A DNA stretch of 64,000 nucleotides. Source: Lolium rigidum (taxonomy: Eukaryota; Streptophyta; Magnoliopsida; Poales; Poaceae). The notes below the pieces were generated by a model that was given only the letters and a program-made list of their open reading frames with translations, did not search any database and was not told the origin of the DNA. Numbering within the stretch: position 1 is the stretch's first letter; every line of letters begins with the position of its first letter. The position numbers were made by a program, and so were the translations under genes. Location: assembly GCF_022539505.1 (NCBI RefSeq), contig NC_061510.1, positions 228,853,322 to 228,917,321 on the forward strand, in the 5' to 3' direction. This document shows, piece after piece, positions 56,466 to 64,000 of this stretch.

Positions 56466-57560
56466 ATGGGTACCGTTGAGAATACTAAGTTGTGTGACTT
56501 CACTAGCACAAATAATAATGATTTCTTATGCACACCTATTGCTCCACCTGCTACTACAGCAGAATTCTTTGAAATTAAACCTCGCTTTACTAAATCTTGT
56601 TATGAGAGAGCAATTTTCTCGGTGTTAGTTCCGATGATGCTCGCTGCCCATCTTAATAATTTTGTTGAACTATGTGAAATGCAAAAGTATAAGGATGTAG
56701 ATGGTGACATTATAAAATTAAAATTGTTTCCTTTCTCCTTAAGAGGAAGAGCTAAAGATTGGTTGCTATCTTTGCCTACAAATAGTATTGATTCATGGAC
56801 TAAATGTAAGGATGCTTTTATTGGTAGATATTATCCACCCGCTAAAATTATATCTTTGAGAAGTATTATAATGAATTTTAAGCAATTAGATAATGAACAT
56901 GTTGCTCAAGCATGGGAGAGAATGAAATCTTTGGTAAAGAATTGCCCTACCCATGGACTGACTACTTGGATGATCATCCAAACCTTTTATGCAGGACTGA
57001 ATTTTTCTTCACGGAACCTATTGGATTCAGCTGCTGGAGGTACCTTTATGTCCATCACTTTGGGGGCGGCAAGAAAGCTTCTTGATGATATGATGGTAAA
57101 TTACTCTGAATGGCACACGGAAAGAGCTCCACAAGGTAAGAAGGTAAATTCTGTTGAAGAAACCTCCTCCTTGAGTGATAAGATTGATGCTATTATGTCT
57201 ATGCTTGTGAATGGTAGATCTAATGTTGATCCTAATAATGTTCCTTTAGCTTCATTGGTTGCCCAAGAAGAACATGTTGATGTGAACTTCATTAAAAATA
57301 ATAATTTCAACAACAATGCTTATAGGAATAATTCTGGTAACAACTATAGGCCATATCCTTCCGCTAATGGTAATGGTTATGGTAATTCTTATGGGAATTC
57401 TTACAACAATAATAGGAGTGTACCCCCTGGTCTTGAAGCCATGCTTAAAGAATTTATTAGTACACAAACCGCTTTTAACAAATCGTTGAAGAAAAGCTTG
57501 ATAAAATTGATATTCTTGCTTCTAAGGTTGATAGACTTGCCTCCGATGTTGATCTTTTAA
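56466..57560 (+). CDS. Element B gag (capsid)
   Basis: 364 residues from ATG at 56466, about 230 bases behind the primer site. The plant retrotransposon gag domain is clear: FSLRGRAKDWLLSLP, IDSWTKCKDAFIGRYYPPAK and HVAQAWERMKSLVKNCPTHG, then FYAGLNFSSRNLLDSAAGG. It is followed by an Asn/Gly/Tyr-rich tract (about residues 275-320, NNNFNNNAYRNNSGNNYRPY) of low complexity. The last 25 residues are out of frame: the reading shifts near 57485 and gag continues in the 57563 frame. It would form particles, and could act together with C-like enzymes supplied in trans. Confidence 0.85.
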   Translation: MGTVENTKLCDFTSTNNNDFLCTPIAPPATTAEFFEIKPRFTKSCYERAIFSVLVPMMLAAHLNNFVELCEMQKYKDVDGDIIKLKLFPFSLRGRAKDWLLSLPTNSIDSWTKCKDAFIGRYYPPAKIISLRSIIMNFKQLDNEHVAQAWERMKSLVKNCPTHGLTTWMIIQTFYAGLNFSSRNLLDSAAGGTFMSITLGAARKLLDDMMVNYSEWHTERAPQGKKVNSVEETSSLSDKIDAIMSMLVNGRSNVDPNNVPLASLVAQEEHVDVNFIKNNNFNNNAYRNNSGNNYRPYPSANGNGYGNSYGNSYNNNRSVPPGLEAMLKEFISTQTAFNKSLKKSLIKLIFLLLRLIDLPPMLIF

Positions 57561-57562
57561 AA

Positions 57563-58246
57563 TTGAAAGTTATGCCTAATAAGGATAATGATAATAAAAT
57601 TGTTACTACAGCAAACGCCATCCAAGTTCGAATTAATGAAAATATTAGATTGATGGCTGAATTGCATGCTAGGTGGGAAAGAGAAGAAAACGAAAAACAA
57701 GCTAAAGAGAATAATGTAGCTAAAGTTTGGACTATTACCACCACTAGTAATGATAATGCTTCACATGTTGCTACACCTCCTACTATCAATGGTAAAATAA
57801 TTGGTGTTTTCAATGTTTCTACTCCTAGTGCAAAGCGTGCAAAATTGCCTGAAACTACTAAAACTGCTGAAACTTTTTGTGATAAAACTGCTGAAATTTT
57901 TCAAAATATTGGGGACAATGATTCCATTGCTGTAGATCATAATGGTTTAGATTTTTATTATTGTCACATCTCTGAAGTTATAAAGTTCTTACAAAAACTT
58001 GCTAAAAGTCCCAATGCTAGTGCTATAAATTTGGCCTTTACAAAACATATTACAAATGCTCTCATAAAAGCTAGAGAAGAGAAACTAAAACTTGAAACCT
58101 CTATTCCTAGGAAGTTAGAAGACGGTTGGGAGCCTATCATTAAGATGAGGGTCAATGATTTTGATTGTAATGCTTTATGTGATCTTGGTGCAAGTATTTC
58201 GTTATGCCTAAGAAAATCTATGATATGCTTGACTTGCCACCATTGA
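57563..58246 (+). pseudogene. Element B gag tail and protease start
   Basis: A continuation of gag-pro in the next frame: a Lys/Glu-rich stretch (ELHARWEREENEKQAKENN), a long linker, then the protease active-site region DCNALCDLGASIS near the end. A missing base at about 58200 moves the protease to the 58204 frame, and the final residues here are spurious. Confidence 0.8.
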
Positions 58247-58581
58247 AAAATTGTTATTTGGATGTTAATCTTGCTGATAATGCTATAAAGAAACCTTTGG
58301 GGAGGATTGATAATGTTCGCATTATGTTTAACAATAACCTCGTCCCCGTTGATTTTGTTGTCTTGGATATTGAATGCAATGCATCTTGTCCCATTATATT
58401 GGGAAGACCTTTTCTTCGAACTGTTGGTGCTACCATTGATATGAAGGAAGGTAATATTAAATATCAATTTCCTCTTAAGAATGGTATGGAACAATTCCCT
58501 AGAAAGAGAATGAAGTTACCTTATGATTCTATTATTAGAACAAATTATGATGTTGATGCTTCGTCTCTCGATAATACTTGA
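58204..58581 (+). pseudogene. Element B protease C-terminal half
   Basis: It reads MPKKIYDMLDLPPLKNCYLD, VDFVVLDIECNASCPIILG and RPFLRTVGATIDMKEGNI, the standard second half of the Athila aspartic protease. The frame ends at a stop at 58579-58581 with no sign of RT behind it. The protease would mature gag. The stop after protease appears to be the natural end of this non-autonomous coding region. Confidence 0.85.
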
Positions 58582-59096
58582 TTCACACTTTCTGCGCCTA
58601 GCTGAAAGGCGTTAAAGAAAAGCGCTTATGGGAGACAACCCATTATTTTACTTCTGCACTTTTGTTTTATATTTGAGTCTTGGAAGTTGTTACTACTGTA
58701 GCAACCTCTCCTTATATTTATTTTATTGCATTGTTGTGCCAAGTAAAGTCTTTGATAGTAAAGTCAATACTAGATTTGGATTACTCGCGCAGAAACAGAT
58801 TTCTTGCTGTCACGAAATTGAGCCGCCCGTCCGTAGGTAACTCAGAAAAATCTTCCAATTTACGTGCGTGATCCTCAGATATGTACGCAACTTTCATTCA
58901 ATTTGAGCATTTTCATCTGAGCAAGTTAAGTGCCCCGAAAAATTTGTCTTTACGGACTGTTCTGTTTTGACAGATTCTGCCTTTTATTTCGCATTGCCTG
59001 TTTTGCTATGTTTGATGGATTTCTTTGTTCCATTAACTTTCAGTAGCTTTGTGCAATGTCCAGAAGTGTTAAGAATGATTATGTCACCTTTGAATA
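58582..59096 (+). other. Element B non-coding module shared with elements 1 and 2
   Basis: It starts with a palindromic phrase (ATGGGAGACAACCCAT at 58628-58643), then about 460 bp closely matching 6540-6995 and, reversed, 12310-12775. Similarity stops abruptly at about 59093 (TTTGAATAT). Confidence 0.8.
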
Positions 59097-59356
59097 TGCG
59101 GTGACCCAGCATACCACTGCATGTTGTAGTATACAAGTTGTTGATATGATCTTTGTGAAGGGGCTTCTTCACAAATTGTCATATCCCTCAGAGTGGTACA
59201 ACAGAAACATTACAGAAGGGGCACTTAACAAGTTGTCTTAACATTGTCAGAAACATTGCATGTAGCCGATCTAATATATTACAGAAACATTGTTAAAACA
59301 TTGTTAAGACAAGCGTAATGATTTTGGAAATGTCATTTCCAAAACCAGGGGGGCAT
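59097..59356 (+). mobile_element. Family E element, internal 3' end
   Basis: Non-coding DNA ending in a purine-rich CCAGGGGGGCATG that abuts the LTR start TGTTATCACC, which marks it as the polypurine tract of a plus-strand family E element. The rest of that element is missing on the left. Confidence 0.65.
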
Positions 59357-59682
59357 GTGTTATCACCAGAATTTGACCGAGTCAGAGGTGGGCCGCGATC
59401 AAGATGGACTCGAAGAATATATATATAGAAGAAATACGTGAATCGGCCTTTTATACCAAGTTGGGCTTAATTGCCTGTGTATCTGTAATATATTAGATCG
59501 CATCTTAGTTTAGAAGATAGAATCTTACTCGTACACGGTTTGGTGCACGCCCACATTAGAAAGTCCGCTGGACTATAAATATGTATCTAGGGTTTATGGA
59601 ATAAAACAACAACCAACGTTCAACCACAAACAAATCTCGGCGCATCGCCAACTCCTTCGTCTCGAGGGTTTCTACCGGTAAG
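59357..59682 (+). repeat. Family E LTR, first 326 bp, plus strand (left inverted arm)
   Basis: It runs from TGTTATCACCAGAATTTG to TTTCTACCGGTAAG, then similarity ends. It is the inverted partner of 60764-61088, with only a few differences. Confidence 0.92.
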
Positions 59683-59858
59683 GTCCTTGTTCCATCGAGT
59701 GCGCCTTCAGGTGTGAAACCCTTCCACCTGACGCCATGGGAGCGGGTTCGGTGGAAAGAGCCGATGAGTTCGGCTTCGAGGGTTGCCTTGATCTCGTCAT
59801 GCTTCTTCTTGAGCTCATCAGGCAGATCCTCGTACGTGACCGGAGTGTCTTCCGCCAT
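59683..59858 (-). pseudogene. Family E gag, N-terminal fragment
   Basis: On the minus strand an ATG at 59858 opens MAEDTPVTYEDLPDELKKKH, then EAELIGSFHRTRSHGVRWKG and FTPEGALDGT. This is the start of a gypsy gag of the kind known from Tat/Retand-like grass elements. It ends after about 58 codons at the junction with the inverted LTR arm; the frame runs on into LTR sequence without meaning. Confidence 0.8.
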
Positions 59859-59896
59859 CTCGGATGTAGATGGCGATGTTGTGGATGTCGAAGGTT

Positions 59897-59918
59897 GTCC
59901 CACCGGGCGTGCCGAGAA
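59897..59918 (-). promoter_or_regulatory. Primer-binding site region of the family E element
   Basis: On the minus strand CGGCACGCCCGGTGGGAC lies directly behind the LTR end CGTCAACACA. The position fits a primer site. The tRNA is not identified with certainty. Confidence 0.55.
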
Positions 59919-59920
59919 TG

Positions 59921-61088
59921 TGTTGACGTCGAAACCCCCCGGCGGGCAGAGACGGGCAACACGAGAGAGCCGGGAACAACTAGGGCTGCGGCCGGCCCCG
60001 GTCCCTCGGAGCGACGGCCCGCAAAGCCTCCCGGTCGCACGCGCCGATGCCAACCGCAAGGGCGTGCCACCCGACCTATACCTGGTCGGGAAGGTGTGGA
60101 TGATGCCTCGCTTAGTTTCTGCGGGGCACACACGTAAACGTTAAATACGAGCCTCGATCGGCTCTCGGGTTATCCTGTGAATCGGCTCAAAGAGCCGATC
60201 CACCCATGATTCGGACGAGGTGTCCGAATATATGGTGGTCCTGCTTGATCAAGGTAAAGCTAATGAGATCTACGACGATTTAGGGTTTTCACCGCATAAT
60301 CGGATCATCCTACTCACGATTGGGCCTCGCGCTCGTGCACGGTGACCGTAAGCCGATCCTAGACAGGGCCTAAAAACCAACACGAGGTTGATCCCGGAAC
60401 ATCCTTTCTAGGGCTAGCAAACGCCACCCTACACGCCGCTGGATCCTCCAACCCTTTGTAAGGCCTAACTATTGCGGATGTTAAACTAATCCTTGATGAA
60501 ACAAGGAGCAACCGTAACGGATCAGATCTACTAAACTATGATCAAGCGGGTGTCGCCCCTACACCTAAGATAGGTGTAAGGGCGGCTAGACATGCAAGGG
60601 TTGCACTACGAAAGCATGTAATATGAAGAACAATGCTAACCCTAACATGTCTAAGATAACTACGTTGCTCGCCATCAAAAAGGCTTCGATACGAGCAACG
60701 CATGAACAACGTGGGCAGGCTTGTGCTGCCTAGATCGCAAGATGCGATCTAGGCAGCATGGTGCTTACCGGTAGAAACCCTCGAGACGAAGGAGTTGGCG
60801 ATGCGCCGAGATTTGTTTGTGGTTGAACGTTGGTTGTTGTTTTATTCCATAAACCCTAGATACATATTTATAGTCCAGCGGACTTTCTAATGTGGGCGTG
60901 CACCAAACCGTGCACGAGTAAGATTCTATCTTCTAAATTAAGATGCGATCTAATATATTACAGATACACAGGCAATTAAGCCCAACTTGGTATAAAAGGC
61001 CGATTCACGTATTTCTTCTATATATATATTCTCCGAGTCCATCTTGATCGCGGCCCACCTCTGACTCGGTCAAATTCTGGTGATAACA
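59921..61088 (-). repeat. Family E LTR, full length, minus strand
   Basis: About 1168 bp. On the minus strand it runs from TGTTATCACCAG (61088) to GACGTCAACA (59921). It contains the 325-bp arm 60764-61088, a perfect hairpin at 60724-60758 and paired phrases such as AATCGGCTCAAAGAGCCGAT near 60183. The exact 3' end could be two bases further. The ORFs on both strands over 59713-60144 are not separate genes. Confidence 0.8.
60724..60758. repeat. Perfect 16-bp hairpin inside LTR E
   Basis: TGCTGCCTAGATCGCA (60724-60739), loop AGA, then TGCGATCTAGGCAGCA (60743-60758). It lies 5 bases beyond the point where the left inverted arm stops matching. Confidence 0.95.
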
Positions 61089-64000
61089 GATACACTCTGC
61101 AGAGGTGCGTTACTTTTCCCACAAGAGAACCCACCCTTTTTGCCATCCGCAGGGACTTGCCCCCGTTCACACTTCCTTTGGTGTGAGGCCAGGTATGAAA
61201 ATCCAAGCCCACACCGCCTTCTCCGCGACCCTGCAAACCCACCCTTTTGTCCACCCGTACACCCCCAGTAGACTTCTCCCAATAATACGGCTTTACTCAC
61301 GGTGTACTTTGGACAATCCATCATAGACCGTAGAGCTCAACATCACATACGGATGGGGATTTAAAAGGCTATCCCAACCTACGGCAGTGCCTCCAACACC
61401 CCGCAGCTCTACCAGTCCGTTGGCGTGCAGGAAGGAAAAGATACGGCTGGCTTCCCTAGAGCCATTATAGATCTCATGGTTAACGCGGTTTGTACGGTGC
61501 TAGAATCACTGGACGGCATTGGTAGTTACTCCTAGGTTAATATAACCCATGCAATGGAACCTCCACCATATCAACACATACCATGGTTCCATTGCCAGCC
61601 ACATAGTCATATTCATAGTTGGAAAGTAACATTTTATTTGTGATGCAGGAATGATAAGTATATAGCTTTGCATTAAAGTAATAGAAAATACTCAAGTTGG
61701 TATGAGCAAGGGTGAACTTGCTTGTGGACTGCGAGATAGTGCAGTTCAATGCAGTGGATGGAACCTGGACCTCGGGTTCTGTAAGAAGCATCATTGTCCG
61801 GTAAGGACAATGTTATAAAATTCAAATAATGCAGTCATGTATGTATTATTTTATGTGGAATCCCTTTACCCCAATGAGTGATTACAATTTATGGTTGAGT
61901 TAAGATTTCTGCCTTTGGCGGTAATTTGCAATTGCTTTAATGTGTAAGCCATGTTAATCCTCATAAAGTAAAATAATTCAAAGTAAACTACTTTACCTTG
62001 GTGATTTATTACTTATTCCAAAAATGATTTGTAATAATAGAGTTACCTCTATATTTTTAGAATAAAGAAGAATAGAGTATTTCCTTTGGAAAATACCTTT
62101 TTCCAATAGAAATGACTTGGAATAATAGAATTTCATTTTGAAATGTTTGAAAATAAGTATTTGAACTTATTTGAGATTTTTCCTTGATTTTTAGATACAA
62201 GGAAATAATGGTTTGAAATTCCAAGTTTTTATTTTAAATTCATCAAATTCATAAATTTGAATTTGTATCTTAAATTCCATTTCATATTTTATTATTGTTA
62301 AGAATAATTTTTCATTCACAAATCCAATTTTTAATGGATTTTTAGGGTTGTATTTTATTTACTAAAAATTGGTGAAATTCTGGCTATTTCCTAATTGTGA
62401 AATGACCAGAATACCCCCTGGCCCCTATTGGGCCAGCCCACTAACTAAAGGCCATGGGACAGCCCACTAAGGCGTGCCCCATATTGGGTCGGTGGCGCCG
62501 AAGCGGTCCACCTCGCTCGCTCACTCACTCGTCTCTCTCACGCGCTCGACCTAACCCTAACCTCTGGCGACACCCGTGGCGATGGCGTCGCCACCATGGC
62601 CGCCGCCGTGCTCCGGCCATCTCCGTGCTCCCCTGCCTTAGCCACCTACCTGATCTGGACCGCCGCGAGACGATCTATCGATCTGTCCGCGTGGTTTCTC
62701 CGATTGCTTCCTCTCCTGGCGAATCGCCTCCTCTCTGGATCTCGTGGAGAATCGCCTCGGGCGATTGGGTGATCTCCGACGAGCTCTCGCCCTCGCCGTC
62801 GACGTGTGCGCCTTCGAGACCGACCTGGCGCGGGTGCTGCTCGCAGTACCTGTGTCGTCGTCTCCGTGCCGTGCTGTTGTGGTGGTGTTCGTCGGCGTAA
62901 CGCCGGCGCCTTCCCTGGCTTTGCAGCTGCTATGGCCGCGCGAGCACTGCCTCGCCATGCCATAGCCTCTGCCACCAGGCGCGTGTAAGTTGCTCTGCTC
63001 CATCTCCTTCTCCTCTCCATGCCTGTGCGCCTCCCAAGCTTCTGTGCTCCTTCTCCTCTTGCTCTACTGCTATCTGATGATCCTGTGATCATGCAGAGCC
63101 TTGGTACTGCTACTTAAGCTACATGTGCTTCCATTCTCTGCAAGCTCTGGCCAATTCACCAATTTCTGGTACTGGCCAGTGTGTGTTGCTTGCTGTGCAT
63201 GCCATGTGTTGCTTGCTTACTACTTGTTATGCCATGTTGTTCATGCTTATAAGCTGGCTATGCTTACTGGCAATTTATACTTGCTTGTCTAGGTGTACTG
63301 CTATGCATCTGTGACACTTGTGGATACCAGTGATGCCTGTGAGGTGCTTCTGTGCCTCCTGTGTAATCCAATGATCCATTGGATCAACCATTTCTTGTTG
63401 GCTAGCCTATCTGTGTGGCTTGACTTGATTCAACTGATCCATTTGATCAATTAAATGTCAGTGGCTTGGTTGTTGATTAATTCTTGTGGCTAAGTGAATC
63501 ATTTTCTTACTGATGCTGATGCTCAAGCATGCTATTGCTACTGTATGTATGTGTTGTTGCTCTTCCTAGCTCACTGGACTTGATCCAGTGGCTATGATGC
63601 AGTGACATGTGCTGTGTTGCCTCATAGTGTGCTACTGTCAAGATATAGCATGAATTTGTTATGTATTCATGCTGGAATAAATTAATTACTGATGAACTGC
63701 TTATGCAGTGATGATTAAATTACTTGCTTGTGTATGAATTTGTTGTTCATGATTATTTGACAAGCAAATAGAGTCTGAATCCATCTCTGGATAGTGATGC
63801 TTTGCATATGGCTTTGCTTTGGATGGTTCTGAGTGTACTGTGACCTCAGTAGCCTTGCTACTGACTGGTTGCTCACATGGTTGGTTGGATCTTGTTGGCT
63901 ACTCATCTTTGCTTGCATATTTGGGGATCATAACAAATATGAATGCCAATATGCTTGCCTGTGAAGAAATCTAGGGTTTCCTGATGGTTGCATGCTTAGG
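61089..64000 (-). repeat. LTR-like repeat DNA, partly related to the element A LTR, running off the window
   Basis: No gene is supported. Composition changes from mixed (61089-61800) through AT-rich (61800-62400) and GC-rich (62450-63010) to TG-rich (63010-64000). The TG-rich part is related, in reverse, to 15315-16450: 63691-63715 is the exact reverse complement of 16035-16059. It is therefore probably a minus-strand LTR of the A family or a close relative; 61089-61560 may belong to another element. ORFs in the GC-rich block (for example 62454-62900 and minus 62646-63092) occur on both strands and look like composition effects. Confidence 0.5.

Larger units (their letters stand above)
54621..59096 (+). 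mobile_element. Element B: gag-protease-only Athila-like retrotransposon, 3' truncated
   Basis: A 5' LTR (54621-56207), a tRNA-Asp primer site, gag and protease are followed by a stop and a non-coding region shared with elements 1 and 2. RT, RNase H and integrase are absent, so the element is non-autonomous by structure. The 3' end is missing: similarity to element 2 stops at about 59093 and family E sequence follows. Confidence 0.88.

Noticed and set aside
2088..59096. Assigning published family names (for example known Triticeae gypsy families) to elements 1, 2, B, C, D and E.
   Set aside because: LTR starts of many such families are alike and I cannot search a repeat database; a name from memory could be wrong.
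59713..60144. Plus-strand ORFs of 133-143 residues.
   Set aside because: Antisense to the family E gag start, primer site and LTR end.
62454..63092. Pro/Arg/Ser-rich ORFs of about 120-148 residues on both strands.
   Set aside because: They lie in the GC-rich part of an LTR-like repeat, open on both strands, without a recognisable domain.

Overview
The window looks like intergenic DNA from a large, repeat-rich grass genome. LTR families beginning TGATACGTC, tRNA-Asp primed Athila-like gypsy elements, chromoviruses, Helitrons and Stowaway MITEs nested in each other are what I would expect in a Pooideae/Triticeae chromosome arm. That assignment is inference from repeat style, not from a gene. 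I see no intact host gene, tRNA or rRNA. Almost every base can be placed in a transposable element, and several insertions are bounded exactly by target-site duplications (TSDs) that I read directly.

Layout, left part (1-49071). The oldest layer is a chromovirus-type Ty3/gypsy element, called A here. Its broken integrase and chromodomain fill 1-1103, its polypurine tract is at 1101-1117, and a very long LTR starts at 1118. That LTR was split by three later insertions. (i) Element 1 (2088-15309, minus strand, TSD CCAGT) is a non-autonomous Athila-like element, itself split by its relative element 2 (4010-10552, plus strand, TSD TTGTC). (ii) A minus-strand Helitron (16451-22082) sits in an A/T target, with a terminal hairpin and CTAG end. 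(iii) Element C (22431-48424, plus strand, TSD AGATG) is an Athila-like gag-pol element with two 1512-bp LTRs. A second, about 15.5-kb Helitron-like insertion (27277-42766) interrupts C between RNase H and integrase. Pieces of the A LTR resume at 15315, 22083 and 48430.

Right part (49072-64000). LTR fragments of family B lie in both orientations (49072-49928). They are cut by a minus-strand LTR of the C family (49929-51438) and then by a 100-N assembly gap (51679-51778). After the gap comes the 3' half of a minus-strand gypsy-like element, D, whose only ORF is an unusual multi-zinc-knuckle gag-like protein. Next is element B (54621-59096), with gag and protease but no reverse transcriptase. 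A head-to-head rearranged pair of family E LTRs follows (59357-61088), and then a further long LTR-like stretch, partly related to the A LTR but in the opposite orientation (61089-64000).

How the parts work together. Only C carries all the domains of an autonomous element (gag, protease, RT, RNase H, integrase), and even it has frameshifts. Elements 1, 2 and B lack RT and integrase but share with C, or with each other, the tRNA-Asp primer site, the AAGCTTGGGG polypurine motif and long conserved non-coding 3' modules. This fits parasites mobilised in trans by C-like partners. The most unusual items are: a 224-242 residue acidic, Tyr/Asp-rich ORF with a hydrophobic C-terminal segment that replaces gag-pol in elements 1 and 2; a tandemly duplicated primer site in element 2; duplicated polypurine tracts; a coiled-coil ORF behind integrase in C; the zinc-knuckle array of D; and the LTR-E inversion whose breakpoint abuts a perfect 16-bp hairpin.
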